DNA from: Rhodanobacter sp. DHG33 | GTDB lineage: Bacteria; Pseudomonadota; Gammaproteobacteria; Xanthomonadales; Rhodanobacteraceae | Direction: 5' to 3' | DNA: 64,000 nucleotides | Assembly (NCBI RefSeq): GCF_014843005.1 | Contig: NZ_JACYXM010000008.1 | Span: 62,001 to 126,000, forward strand | In this document: positions 19,356-28,566 of the stretch, piece by piece | How positions within the stretch are numbered: the stretch's first letter is position 1 | Layout of the letters: each line of letters begins with the position of its first letter | Notes under the pieces: model-generated | What the model saw: only the letters and a program-made list of their open reading frames with translations | Databases searched by the model: none | What the model was told of the DNA's origin: nothing | Translations under genes and position numbers: made by a program

Positions 19356-19906
19356 TTGCAAGTTACAAAGCGGTTTCGGACGCCTGCCGGCGCCCGAGTT
19401 ACTTCTCTTTGCTGGCCCAAAGAGAAGTAACCCAGAGAAATGGCCTAGTGGAATCCGCCGGAACTACAAGCGGGCGGTGTCGAGGAAATTGGAACTACGT
19501 TCGGCGATACGTCCTGCACAGCGGCCACCCCTCGCCGTATCTGGGAACTGAGAGCGACGGCGAGATCCTAGGGCGCTTCGCTCTGCCCTGCTCTGTTTGG
19601 TTTAGCTCTGCTCTGGCTGTGGTTTCTGCGCGCTGGGAGCGCGCTGCTTTTCGGGGCCCCTATGCGGCGGTGAGGCGGGGACGATCAGGCCGCGCAGCGG
19701 GCATCGCCATGGATGGCGATGCCTTTTCGACCGGGCAGGAAGCCCGGCCGAAAAGCCCGGCCCCGCCTCACGGACTCGGAGGGCAGGATGCCCGGAGAGC
19801 GCCGCATCGGGGTGCTCTTTCTCTTTGGCTACTTTCTCTTTGAGCACGCAAAGAGAAAGTAGCTCGGCCGCCGGCAGGCGGACGAAATCGCTTTGAAACT
19901 TGCGAA
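19356..19906. repeat. 551-bp noncoding element with 85-89 bp inverted terminal repeats and nested hairpins
   Basis: The left arm (19356-19440) and the reverse complement of the right arm (19818-19906) share roughly 85% of bases, from TTGCAAGTTACAAAGCGG through GCCTGCCGGCG to AGAGAAA. Each arm contains its own perfect 14-bp hairpin with a 6-nt loop: 19398-19431 (GTTACTTCTCTTTG arm) and 19829-19862 (CTACTTTCTCTTTG arm). The middle has a GTGAGGCGGGG/CCCCGCCTCAC stem (19670-19680 with 19761-19771). This encloses GGCATCGC/GCGATGCC (19700-19723) and CTTTTCG-CCGGGC/GCCCGG-CGAAAAG (19723-19755) hairpins; GCGCGCT-GGG-AGCGCGC lies at 19628-19644. The open frames inside are not conserved-looking and follow the palindromes. 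No transposase. It resembles dispersed palindromic repeats I recall from Xanthomonadales genomes, but no family name is asserted. Confidence 0.8.
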
Positions 19907-19937
19907 GCCCAAGGCCAAAAACACAAAAGCCAAAAAG

Positions 19938-19966
19938 CAAACGGCGGGCATCATGCCCGCCGTTTT
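19938..19966 (-). terminator. Terminator of the porin gene
   Basis: An 11-bp stem (AAACGGCGGGC with GCCCGCCGTTT) around a 5-nt loop lies 55-83 nt beyond the porin stop. On the minus strand it is followed by a T-rich run (GCTTTTTGGCTTTTG), the form expected for intrinsic termination. Confidence 0.8.
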
Positions 19967-20020
19967 CCGTCCCTGGGTCGAACTCCCTTACGATAACTTT
20001 TGCGCTATCCGTTGCCCCGA

Positions 20021-21712
20021 TCAGAACGGGTAGAAGCGGAGGCTGGTGAACACCATGTTGTCCGGAGCGGACGGTGCGTTGCCGTTGATGTCGCTGTACA
20101 GCTTGCGCGTCACGTGCGAGACCTGGGTACCGAACTGCACCTTGCCGAACTTGCCCTGGTAGAACTTCCACCAGAAGCCGATCGACTGTTCGGCGATCTG
20201 GCGGGTCTGACCCGTGCAATCGGTCGGCGCGCCGTAGATCAGGCACTGGCTGTTGTTGTAGCCGAGCGCCGCGGCACCGTAGCCGAACGGCAGTCCGTTC
20301 GCGCCCGCGGTCGTGTAGCTGTCCTGCTGTTCGCGACCGCCGGTGGCGTACACGTCGAGCGCGTCGGTGGCATGCCAGGTCAGCGTGCCGAGCAGCATGT
20401 TTTCCTTCAGCGGATGCGGTGCGCCGCTCGGATCGTAGGTGATGTCGTTCAGGCCGGCCGTGCCGTAGCGGCCGATGCCCTTGCCGGTCATGCCCGAGAA
20501 CTGGAAGTCCAGCACCTTCGGAACCAGCGGCAGCACCATGCCGACGCCGAAGCCGCCGCCGTGCGCGGTCTGGTTGCTGGTGGCGCCCGGGCCGCCGTTG
20601 GCGGTGGTCGGGGTGACGCGCGTGGTGAACTCACGCGAGATGCCGAACACTTCGTAGTGACCCCAACCCGGATCGGCTGCGAACTTCAGGATGATGTCGG
20701 GGAACTTGTTGAGCGACACCGAGTTGAGGCTGTCGTAAAGGCTGCCGGCGCCGACCGTCGCGGTCGTCGACGAATAGCCCTTCGAGCCCGGACCCGCCAC
20801 GGAGCCGATACCGGCCGTCTGCGGATTTTCAATCGAGAGGCCCAGCCACCACATCTTGTCCCAGTCCTTCACGATGCGCAGCTGTGCCTGGCGGGCCCAG
20901 GTGAAGCCCACCTGGTACTGGGCGTCGATGGTGGGCGGCAGCACTTCCTTCAGCGGGGTGATGCCCTGGCTGTCGAGGGTCAGCAGCGACCAGGCCTGGC
21001 CGGCCAGCAGGTGCAGGCCGTAGTCGTCCCAATCCACGTTGGTCCACAACTGGCGCATGCGCAGGTTGAACGAGTTGCTCTCGTTCATGTTCGCCGTCTG
21101 GGCGCCACCGAGGAAGTCCGTCTCGTAGTAGCCGGTCACATGGGTGGTGTCGTTGATGTTGCCCTGCGCCATGATCGAGATGCGGCTCTGGCGCGCGCTG
21201 TACAGGAACTGGCTGTTGCGAGCGTTGGTGACCGGGTAGGAGGTGGTCGCGCCGCTGCTGGTGTTGATCGGCGCCGAGCTGGTGCCGCCCATGAACGGAA
21301 TGGCGGTGAACTTGGTGGCCACGTCATCGGCGGTGTCGCGCGAGCGGTACGCCGTTTCGGCCGCCAGGAAGCCGCCGAAGGTCCACTTGATGCCGCCGGA
21401 TCCGCCCAGGGTGTCGCCGAGCTTGGTCGCCACGGTCTGCTGGGCCTGCTGCACCTGGGCCTGCGTCGCCTGCACCTGCTCCTGGGTAGCCTGCACGGTC
21501 TGCGCCGTCTGCTGCTGCGCCTGGGTCTGCGCCTGGCTCTGCGCCTGCAGATCGTCAACCTTCTGCTGCAGCGCTGCGATCTCGGCCTTCATCTGCGCAA
21601 GTTCGCTGGCGGTCAGCGTCACTTTCTGATTGCCGGATGTCTGGGCCATCGCCGAGACGCTGGTTACGCCCAGACCAGCGGCAATCGCCACTGCGAGGAT
21701 CTTGGAACGCAT
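20021..21712 (-). CDS. Outer-membrane porin with N-terminal coiled coil (DcaP-like)
   Basis: 563 residues. The signal peptide ends SAMA-QTSGN. Residues about 30-95 are a Gln/Ala-rich coiled coil (repeated QAQTQA and QATQEQVQ units), followed by a beta-barrel beginning KWTFGGFLAAETAYRS and ending in a C-terminal Phe (SLRFYPF), the outer-membrane insertion signal. SARQSRISI, NSFNLRMRQLW and LLAGQAWSLL match the pattern of trimeric DcaP-type channels. The ATG at 21712 was chosen for its GGAGAAATAAC ribosome site and signal peptide. Its nearness to pst suggests, but does not show, a role in anion uptake; no Pho box was seen upstream. Confidence 0.82.
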   Translation of the reverse strand: MRSKILAVAIAAGLGVTSVSAMAQTSGNQKVTLTASELAQMKAEIAALQQKVDDLQAQSQAQTQAQQQTAQTVQATQEQVQATQAQVQQAQQTVATKLGDTLGGSGGIKWTFGGFLAAETAYRSRDTADDVATKFTAIPFMGGTSSAPINTSSGATTSYPVTNARNSQFLYSARQSRISIMAQGNINDTTHVTGYYETDFLGGAQTANMNESNSFNLRMRQLWTNVDWDDYGLHLLAGQAWSLLTLDSQGITPLKEVLPPTIDAQYQVGFTWARQAQLRIVKDWDKMWWLGLSIENPQTAGIGSVAGPGSKGYSSTTATVGAGSLYDSLNSVSLNKFPDIILKFAADPGWGHYEVFGISREFTTRVTPTTANGGPGATSNQTAHGGGFGVGMVLPLVPKVLDFQFSGMTGKGIGRYGTAGLNDITYDPSGAPHPLKENMLLGTLTWHATDALDVYATGGREQQDSYTTAGANGLPFGYGAAALGYNNSQCLIYGAPTDCTGQTRQIAEQSIGFWWKFYQGKFGKVQFGTQVSHVTRKLYSDINGNAPSAPDNMVFTSLRFYPF

Positions 21713-21910
21713 GTTATTTCTCCACTTGGTCGAATTGAGCCGCAACGGTTGCACCACTGAAGCCCCTGGCAACCAAGCGGGGTCGACGTAAAGAATGCGT
21801 TGGCCGCTTTACTGCCATGTGGATGTTTTGTTACAGATCGAAGACAGCGCGCCGCCGTAAGGACGGCTGGCCGCTCACGGCCGGTACGCGGCGGCTGATA
21901 TGCTTTACGC

Positions 21911-22567
21911 ATGGGGTTACTGAACAACATGGCCAGCCGCATGGCCGATCGTTTCCGCGGCTTTCTTCCGGTGATCGTCGACGTGGAGACCGGCGGCTTC
22001 GACGCCGAACGCGATGCCTTGCTGGAAATCGCCGCGGTCACCGTGGGCATGGACGCGCAGGGTTTCGTACACCCCCTGCCCGCCGTGCATGCCCACGTGC
22101 ACCCTTTCCCCGGCGCCAACCTCGACCCGCGCGCGTTGGAAGTCACCGGCATCGACCCGGACAACCCGCTGCGCGGCGCACTCGACGAGCAGCTCGCGCT
22201 GGAGCACGTCTTCAAGGCGGTGCGTGTCGCGGTGCGCGACAGCGGCTGCCAGCGCGCGATCCTGGTCGGCCACAACGCCGCGTTCGACCTGGGCTTCGTC
22301 AACGCCGCGGTGCGCCGCACCGGCAACAAGCGCAACCCCTTCCACCCCTTCAGCTGCTTCGATACCGCCACGCTGGGCGGCCTGGCCTATGGGCAGACCG
22401 TGCTGGGCAAGGCGGTGCAGGCCTCCGGCCGCAGCTTCGACACGCGCGAGGCGCATTCGGCGATCTACGACGCCGAGATCACCGCCACGCTGTTCTGCGA
22501 CATCGTCAACCGGTGGCGCCAGCTGGAAATGCTGGAGCGCGAACACGTCAGTCTGGATGCGGGCTGA
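21911..22567 (+). CDS. rnt: Ribonuclease T
   Basis: 218 residues. A DEDDh 3'-5' exonuclease that trims the 3' ends of tRNA and other stable RNAs. Motifs: Exo [11 protein letters not shown] (D24, E26), Exo [18 protein letters not shown], Exo [16 protein letters not shown] with the catalytic His and Asp. The long family block [20 protein letters not shown] distinguishes RNase T from the DNA polymerase epsilon subunit. The gene is divergent from the porin gene with 198 bp between. Confidence 0.93.
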   Translation: MGLLNNMASRMADRFRGFLPVIVDVETGGFDAERDALLEIAAVTVGMDAQGFVHPLPAVHAHVHPFPGANLDPRALEVTGIDPDNPLRGALDEQLALEHVFKAVRVAVRDSGCQRAILVGHNAAFDLGFVNAAVRRTGNKRNPFHPFSCFDTATLGGLAYGQTVLGKAVQASGRSFDTREAHSAIYDAEITATLFCDIVNRWRQLEMLEREHVSLDAG

Positions 22568-22584
22568 GCGCTTTTCCTTGCGGC

Positions 22585-22602
22585 CTGTCATCTGACTGCA
22601 AC
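22585..22602 (+). promoter_or_regulatory. Candidate Pho box upstream of pstS
   Basis: CTGTCAT CTGA CTGCAAC: two 7-mers at 11-bp spacing, as in the PhoB box (CTGTCAT-N4-CTGTCAT). The first half is exact, the second matches 4 of 7. It lies 85 bp before the pstS start, the expected place for a phosphate-starvation promoter. Confidence 0.6.
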
Positions 22603-22686
22603 ATTCATCTCATTTCATTGCAACACGCCAGCGCTGCAATGGCGGGCAACCGGGCGCACGCCCCGTGCACACCAAGGAGCCACCAC

Positions 22687-23718
22687 GTGTTCACCTCTTC
22701 CCGTTCCATGTTCCGCCTCGGCGCCATCGCCTTCGCCGCCGCCTGCGCGCTGGGCAGCCTGTCCGCGCAAGCCACCGACATCACCGGCGCGGGCTCCAGC
22801 TTCGTGTATCCGGTGATCTCGAAGTGGTCCGCCGCTTACGCCGAGAAGACCGGCAACCAGATCAACTACCAGTCCATCGGCTCGGGCGGCGGCATCGCCC
22901 AGATCAAGGCCGGCACGGTGGATTTCGGCGCCAGCGACATGCCGCTGGACGAGGCCACGCTCGCCAAGTTCGGTTTCGCCCAGTTCCCTGACGTGATCGG
23001 CGGCATCGTGCCGGCGTTCAACGTCACCGGCGTCGCCCCCGGCAAGCTGGTGCTGGACGGCAAGACGCTCGCGGGCATCTTCCTCGGCACCGTCAGCAAG
23101 TGGAACGACCCGGCCATCGCCGCGCTGAACCCGGGCGTCAGGCTGCCCGACGCGAAGATCACCGTGGTGCACCGCTCCGACGGTTCGGGTACGACGTTCA
23201 ACTTCAGCGACTACCTCTCCAAGGTCGACGCCACCTGGAAGTCCAAGGTCGGCGAAGGCACGGCGGTGAACTGGCCGACCGGCATCGGCGGCAAGGGCAA
23301 CGAGGGCGTGTCGGCGTACATCCGCCAGATCCCCAACTCGATCGGCTACGTGGAATACGCCTACGCGCTGAAGAACAACATCGGCTACGCGGTGATGAAG
23401 AACGCCGCCGGCAAGGTGGTGCAGCCGAACACGGCCAGCTTCCAGGCCGCTGCCGCCACTGCCGACTGGGCGAGCGCGAAGAACTTCAACCTGCTGATGA
23501 CCAACGCGCCGGGCGCCGACGCGTGGCCGATCACCGCCACCTCCTGGGTGATCGTGTACAAGCAGCCGAAGAACGCCGCCAACGGCAAGGTCATCCTCGA
23601 CTTCTTCAAGTGGTCCTACGAGAACGGCCAGGACGCCGCCCGCTCGCTGGACTACGTGCCGCTGCCCGCCAACCTGGTCAGCCAGATCGAGAATTACTGG
23701 AAGACCGAGATCAAGTAA
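22687..23718 (+). CDS. pstS: Phosphate ABC transporter, periplasmic phosphate-binding protein
   Basis: 343 residues from the GTG at 22687, with AAGGAG 8 nt upstream; ATG at 22708 is an alternative. The signal peptide ends SAQA-TDITG. Phosphate-contacting blocks: TGAGSSFVYPVISKW, IGSGGGIAQIKAGTVDFGASD, HRSDGSGTTFNFSDYL, GKGNEGVSAYI. It delivers phosphate to PstC/PstA. It is the first gene of a pstSCAB-phoU block and lies behind a candidate Pho box. A hairpin-bearing 131-bp spacer to pstC may lower expression of the downstream genes relative to pstS. Confidence 0.96.
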   Translation: MFTSSRSMFRLGAIAFAAACALGSLSAQATDITGAGSSFVYPVISKWSAAYAEKTGNQINYQSIGSGGGIAQIKAGTVDFGASDMPLDEATLAKFGFAQFPDVIGGIVPAFNVTGVAPGKLVLDGKTLAGIFLGTVSKWNDPAIAALNPGVRLPDAKITVVHRSDGSGTTFNFSDYLSKVDATWKSKVGEGTAVNWPTGIGGKGNEGVSAYIRQIPNSIGYVEYAYALKNNIGYAVMKNAAGKVVQPNTASFQAAAATADWASAKNFNLLMTNAPGADAWPITATSWVIVYKQPKNAANGKVILDFFKWSYENGQDAARSLDYVPLPANLVSQIENYWKTEIK

Positions 23719-23849
23719 GTCGCAACAAGGCCCCTCTCCCGCCGGGAGGGGGGTTGCGGTGAGGGTTCGCGCCGAACGCGCGGACCCGCATCCGGTCCTT
23801 CGGGCCACCTTCTCTCACGGGAGAAGGAAAACCTCCTCGCGAACATCGC

Positions 23850-24821
23850 ATGGCACCGACTCCCGCCCATCAACTCGCCTCCGACGCCGACCGGCGCAGC
23901 CACCGCGACGCGCGCCACGACGCGTGGTTCCGCCGGCTGCTGAAGGGCTGCGCCCTCCTGGTGCTGGCGACCCTGCTCGGCGCCGCGCTGTCCACCCTGT
24001 GGGGCGGCCGCGAGGTGCTGTTCAAGGACGGCTTCCATTTCCTCACCAGCTCGACCTGGAACCCGGTCGCCGACGACTACGGCGCGCTTGCGCCGATCTA
24101 CGGCACCCTGGTCACCTCGCTGATCGCGCTGGTGCTGGCGGTGCCGGTGAGTTTCGGCATCGCCCTGTTCCTCACCGAGATCGCGCCCAACTGGCTGCGC
24201 GGACCGGTCGCCACCGCCATCGAACTGCTGGCCAGCATCCCTTCGATCATCTACGGCATGTGGGGCCTGTTCGTGTTCGTGCCGTTCATGGCGAGCATCG
24301 AGCCGACGCTCTCCGACACGCTGGGCAAGGTGCCGCTGATCGGCAAGCTGTTCGACGGCCCGCCGCTGGGGCTGGGCCTGCTCACCGCGGGCATCGTGCT
24401 GGCGGTGATGATCCTGCCCTTCATCTGCGCGGTGATGCGCGAGGTTTTCCAGACCGTGCCCACGCGGCTCAAGGAATCCTCCTATGCGCTGGGTTCGACC
24501 ACGTGGGAAGTGGTGTGGGACATCGTGCTGCCCTACACGCGCTCGGCGGTGATCGGCGGCATCTTCCTTGGCCTGGGCCGCGCGCTGGGCGAGACGATGG
24601 CGGTGACCTTCGTGCTCGGCAACGCCTACGATCTCAGCGGTTCGCTGCTGATGCCCGGCACCTCGATCTCCTCCTCGATCGCCAACGAATTCAACGAGGC
24701 GGTGGGCACGCACCGCTCGGCGCTGATCGCGCTGGGCTTCCTGCTGTTCGTGGTGACCTTCATCGTGCTGCTGATCGCGCGCCTGATGCTGCGCCGGCTG
24801 TCGCGCCGGGAGGGCAACTGA
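23850..24821 (+). CDS. pstC: Phosphate ABC transporter permease PstC
   Basis: 323 residues. Six TM segments, the first at about 32-50 (CALLVLATLLGAALSTLWG). The binding-protein-dependent permease (EAA) loop reads LKESSYALGSTTWEVVWDIVLP near 210-230. FNEAVGTHRSALIALG precedes the last TM. It forms the inner-membrane channel with PstA. Its stop overlaps the pstA start by 1 nt (TGATG). Confidence 0.95.
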   Translation: MAPTPAHQLASDADRRSHRDARHDAWFRRLLKGCALLVLATLLGAALSTLWGGREVLFKDGFHFLTSSTWNPVADDYGALAPIYGTLVTSLIALVLAVPVSFGIALFLTEIAPNWLRGPVATAIELLASIPSIIYGMWGLFVFVPFMASIEPTLSDTLGKVPLIGKLFDGPPLGLGLLTAGIVLAVMILPFICAVMREVFQTVPTRLKESSYALGSTTWEVVWDIVLPYTRSAVIGGIFLGLGRALGETMAVTFVLGNAYDLSGSLLMPGTSISSSIANEFNEAVGTHRSALIALGFLLFVVTFIVLLIARLMLRRLSRREGN

Positions 24822-25690
24822 TGGCCGCCTCGATCTATCTGCGGCGCCGCATCGTCAACGTGATCGCGCTGGTGGCGAGCGCCTGCGCCACCCTGCTGGG
24901 CCTGGTGTTCCTGGCCTGGATCCTGTGGACGACGCTGAAGAGCGGCGTGGGCGCAATCGGTCCGCACCTGTTCACCCGCATCACCGCGTACGCCGACCAG
25001 GGCGGCCTGTCCAACGCCATCGTCGGCAGCCTCATCATGGACGTGATGGCGCTGCTGATCTGCGCGCCGATCGGCGTGCTCGCCGGCACCTTCCTCGCCG
25101 AATACGCGAACCGCACCCGGCTCGGCGCCATCATCCGCTTCCTCAACGACATCCTGCTGTCGGCGCCGTCCATCGTGCTGGGCCTGTTCGTGTACGTGAT
25201 CGTGGTGCTGCCGATGTCCAGCCTCACGCACGGCGCGGTGTCGTTCTCCGGCTTCGCCGGCTCGGTGGCGCTGGCCCTGATCGGCCTGCCGGTGATCGTG
25301 CGCACTACCGACGAGATGCTGCAGTTGGTGCCGGGCACGCTGCGCGAGGCCGCGCTGTCGCTGGGCATTCCGCAGTGGAAGATGACCGTGCAGGTGCTGA
25401 TGCGCGCGGCCACCTCCGGCATCGTCACCGGCGTGCTGCTGGCGCTGGCGCGCCTTGCCGGCGAGACTGCGCCGCTGCTGTTCACCGCCTTCGGCAACAA
25501 CTTCATGACCGTGCACCCGCTGGACAAGATGGAAAGCCTGCCGGTGGCGATCTACCAGTACACCAACGATCCCAGCCCCGACCTGCACGCCATCGCCTGG
25601 GCCGGCGCGCTGCTGATCACGCTCTTCATCCTCGCGCTCAGCCTGCTGACCCGACTGCTGTTCTCCCGCCACAAGGTGCGTTATGACTGA
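24821..25690 (+). CDS. pstA: Phosphate ABC transporter permease PstA
   Basis: 289 residues. Six TM segments; the EAA loop is [20 protein letters not shown] near 180-200. [21 protein letters not shown] and [21 protein letters not shown] are typical PstA blocks. The ATG at 24821 overlaps the pstC stop; the end overlaps pstB by 8 nt. Confidence 0.95.
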   Translation: MAASIYLRRRIVNVIALVASACATLLGLVFLAWILWTTLKSGVGAIGPHLFTRITAYADQGGLSNAIVGSLIMDVMALLICAPIGVLAGTFLAEYANRTRLGAIIRFLNDILLSAPSIVLGLFVYVIVVLPMSSLTHGAVSFSGFAGSVALALIGLPVIVRTTDEMLQLVPGTLREAALSLGIPQWKMTVQVLMRAATSGIVTGVLLALARLAGETAPLLFTAFGNNFMTVHPLDKMESLPVAIYQYTNDPSPDLHAIAWAGALLITLFILALSLLTRLLFSRHKVRYD

Positions 25691-26483
25691 CCTCGCCGCC
25701 CACGCCGCGGCTCCCGCGATCGCCGCGGCGCACACCAAGATCGCGGTGCGCGACCTGCACTTCTACTACAACGGTGCCCATGCGCTGAAGGGCATCGACA
25801 TGGAGATCCCGGAGAAGCAGGTCACCGCGATCATCGGCCCCTCCGGCTGCGGCAAGTCCACCCTGCTGCGCATCTTCAACCGCATCTACGCGATCTACCC
25901 GAAGCTGGAGGCCAAGGGCGAAGTGCTGCTGGACGGCGAGGACATCCTCGACCCGAAGTACTCGATGAACCGCCTGCGCAGCAAGGTCGGCATGGTGTTC
26001 CAGAAGCCGGTGCCGTTCCCGATGACCATCTTCGAGAACGTGGCCTACGGCATCCGTCACCACGAGAAGCTCGGCAAGGCCGACATGGCCGAGCGCGTGG
26101 AGCAGGCACTGCGCCGCGCCGCGCTGTGGGACGAGGTGAAGGACAAGCTCAACAAGAGCGCGCTCGGCCTCTCCGGCGGCCAGCAGCAGCGCCTGTGCAT
26201 CGCCCGCGGCATCGCGCTGAAGCCCGAGGTGCTGCTGCTCGACGAGCCCACCTCCGCGCTCGACCCCATCGCCACCGGCCGCATCGAGCAGCTGGTGGAG
26301 GAGCTCAAGCCCGATTACACCATCGTGATGGTCACCCACAACATGCAGCAGGCCGCGCGCGTCTCCGACCGCACCGCCTTCATGTACATGGGCGACCTGA
26401 TCGAATTCGACGTCACCGAAAAGATCTTCACCAAGCCCTCGAAGAAGCAGACCGAGGACTACATCACCGGCCGCTTTGGTTAA
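25683..26483 (+). CDS. pstB: Phosphate ABC transporter ATP-binding protein
   Basis: 266 residues, cytoplasmic ATPase of the Pst importer. Walker [10 protein letters not shown] near residue 58, Q-loop [19 protein letters not shown] (family-typical), signature LSGGQQQR, Walker [13 protein letters not shown], switch His in [11 protein letters not shown]. The overlap with pstA indicates coupled translation. Confidence 0.97.
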   Translation: MTDLAAHAAAPAIAAAHTKIAVRDLHFYYNGAHALKGIDMEIPEKQVTAIIGPSGCGKSTLLRIFNRIYAIYPKLEAKGEVLLDGEDILDPKYSMNRLRSKVGMVFQKPVPFPMTIFENVAYGIRHHEKLGKADMAERVEQALRRAALWDEVKDKLNKSALGLSGGQQQRLCIARGIALKPEVLLLDEPTSALDPIATGRIEQLVEELKPDYTIVMVTHNMQQAARVSDRTAFMYMGDLIEFDVTEKIFTKPSKKQTEDYITGRFG

Positions 26484-26576
26484 CCATGGCGATATGCCCT
26501 TTCCTCTTGGGGAGAGGGTTGGGTTGAAGGGCCACTCCGCGACACCCTTCCCGACTGGACACTACGGAACTCGACC

Positions 26577-27308
26577 ATGAGCACTGGCAAAGAGCACATC
26601 ATCAAGAGCTACGACGACGAACTGGCCCGCCTCACCGGCGAGCTGGTGCGCATGGGCGAGCTGGCGGTGAGCCAGCTGGAAGCCGCCATCGACGTGGTGG
26701 AGCGCCGCGACGAACGCGCCGCGCAGCACGTGGTGGGCAACGACGACGCGATCGATCAGCTCGAACAGGAAATCAGCCACGACGTGGTGCGACTGCTCGC
26801 GCTGCGCGCGCCGATGGCCGGCGACCTGCGCAACGTGTTCGCCGCGCTGCGCATCGCCGCCGACATCGAGCGCATCGGCGACTACGCCGCGAACGTGGCC
26901 AAGCGCTCCATCCCACTGTCGATGGCCGCGCCGATCAATCCCACCAGCGGCCTCGCCCATCTCGCCGAGCTCGCCGCCGCCGAAGTGCGCAACGTGCTGC
27001 AGGCCTACCGCGACCGCGACGCCGAACGCGCCTACCAGGTGTGGGAGGACGACGTGGAGCTGGACGACGCCTATACCGGCTACTTCCGCCAGCTGCTCAC
27101 CTACATGATGGAAGACCCGCGCAACATCACGCCCTGCACCCACCTGCTGTTCATGGCCAAGAACATCGAGCGCATCGGCGACCACGCCACCAACATCGCC
27201 GAGAACGTGTGGTACCAGGTCACCGGCGAGCCGCTTACCACGCAGCGCAACAAGCGCGATCTCACCGCGAATCCGGAGCTGCCGAAGCTGGGCGATCGCA
27301 AGGACTGA
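26577..27308 (+). CDS. phoU: PhoU, negative regulator of phosphate signalling
   Basis: 243 residues, all-helical with two PhoU repeats. Each carries the metal-binding E/D-rich block (LRIAADIERIGDYAANVAKR near 97-116; LFMAKNIERIGDHATNIAENV near 190-210). It links Pst transporter activity to the PhoR kinase. It is the last gene of the pst block, 93 nt after pstB; the spacer contains a weak CCTCTTGGGGAGAGG repeat. Confidence 0.96.
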   Translation: MSTGKEHIIKSYDDELARLTGELVRMGELAVSQLEAAIDVVERRDERAAQHVVGNDDAIDQLEQEISHDVVRLLALRAPMAGDLRNVFAALRIAADIERIGDYAANVAKRSIPLSMAAPINPTSGLAHLAELAAAEVRNVLQAYRDRDAERAYQVWEDDVELDDAYTGYFRQLLTYMMEDPRNITPCTHLLFMAKNIERIGDHATNIAENVWYQVTGEPLTTQRNKRDLTANPELPKLGDRKD

Positions 27309-27444
27309 CCGCTACGGTCTTGCGACCGGGGCGCCGGAAGATTCGCCCCGCCAATGGGTTCGCAAAAACACCGCGGACGGCTTGCGGCGGTCCGGGCAAA
27401 GGCCGCACACTGCGCGGCGTCCCGCCGTCAACAGCCATGCCTTT

Positions 27445-28566
27445 ATGCGCGTTAACGGCGGCCTGCCTTTCCCGCCGAGCGACGCCGTGGCCCCTACTCC
27501 TTCGTTTGCCGCGACCGAGACCACCCTGTTGCCGGGCACGCCTTCCTCTTCATCCGCCGGCCCGCAACGGTTGTTGTCCGTGGTGATCTGCACGCTCAAC
27601 GAACACGAGTCCATCGGACCCGTGCTCGACGAGCTGGAGCAGGCCCTGGCCGGGGTCCCGCACGAAGTCATCGTGGTGGACGATTCCCTGGACGAACGCA
27701 CCGCCGATGCCGTGCGCCAGCAGCGGAGCGCAAGCCCCCTGCATCTGGTACGGCGCAAGGGTGCACGCGGCCTGTCCTCGGCAGCCATCGCCGGCTGGGA
27801 CGCGGCGCACGGCGACGTGCTGGCCATCATGGACGGTGACGGCCAGCACGATCCCTCCATGCTGCGCCGGCTGCTCGAACGGATGGAGCACGACGGCGCC
27901 GACCTCGCCGTCGCCAGCCGCTATCTCGAAAGCCGCCGCTCCGGCCTGAATCCGATGCGTCACGCGGTCAGCCGCACGGGCACCCGGCTCAGTTCCCTGC
28001 TGCTCGGCATCCCGTTGGCCGATCCGCTGAGCGGCTGCTTCCTGATGCGGCGGAGCTGGTACGAGCGGGTTCGGCCCCGGCTGTCGGGCCTGGGTTTCAA
28101 GATCCTGATCGACGTGGCGGCATCGACCTCCGAGCGTCCCGTGGTCACCCAACTGCCGACCGAGTTGCGCCAGCGGCTGGGCGGCGAGTCCAAGCTGAGC
28201 CTGCGGGTCGCGCTCGATCTGTTGATGCTGCTGGTGGAAAAGCGCAGCCACGGCCGCTGGACAGCGCCCCGGCAGATCACGCTGCTGCGCTGCGTGGCGG
28301 CCTGGGTAGTGCAGCTCGCCGCATGTGGCCTGTTGGTCGCGGCCGGCGTGCACACGCCATGGGCCTTGCTGCTGGGGATCCTGCTGTCCTTGCCGCTGGC
28401 ATGGCCCATGCCCGTACTGCGCCGCATGCTGCGCCCGATGGTGTGGGTCGTGTCCATCATGGGTCTGGCCTTGATCACGCGTTATCTGGGGCTGTCCTGG
28501 GGAGTCGCGCTGACGGCGGTCACCCTGCTCGGCAGCCTCATCGTCATGCCGTGGAGCAATGCCTGA
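27445..28566 (+). CDS. GT2 family glycosyltransferase with C-terminal membrane domain (dolichol-phosphate-mannose-synthase-like)
   Basis: 373 residues from the ATG at 27445; the frame is open from an upstream TTG. Catalytic GT-A domain: SVVICTLNEHESIGPVL, EVIVVDDSLDERT (nucleotide-binding Asp), KGARGLSSAAIAGWDAAHGDVLAIMDGDGQHDP (metal-binding DGD), GFKILIDV. The last 110 residues form about four TM helices. Enzymes of this type move a sugar from a nucleotide to a polyprenyl phosphate at the inner membrane. It overlaps the next gene by 8 nt, so the two are probably an operon: one loads the lipid carrier, the other transfers the sugar. Acceptor unknown. Confidence 0.88.
   Translation: MRVNGGLPFPPSDAVAPTPSFAATETTLLPGTPSSSSAGPQRLLSVVICTLNEHESIGPVLDELEQALAGVPHEVIVVDDSLDERTADAVRQQRSASPLHLVRRKGARGLSSAAIAGWDAAHGDVLAIMDGDGQHDPSMLRRLLERMEHDGADLAVASRYLESRRSGLNPMRHAVSRTGTRLSSLLLGIPLADPLSGCFLMRRSWYERVRPRLSGLGFKILIDVAASTSERPVVTQLPTELRQRLGGESKLSLRVALDLLMLLVEKRSHGRWTAPRQITLLRCVAAWVVQLAACGLLVAAGVHTPWALLLGILLSLPLAWPMPVLRRMLRPMVWVVSIMGLALITRYLGLSWGVALTAVTLLGSLIVMPWSNA

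Noticed and set aside
19349-19843. 164-codon open frame inside the inverted-repeat element
   Set aside because: It runs through the hairpins, has no ribosome site, and its sequence is dictated by the palindromes.
19356-19906. Insertion sequence or CRISPR
   Set aside because: No transposase-like frame, no regular spacers, and the repeated unit is one pair of inverted arms, not direct repeats.
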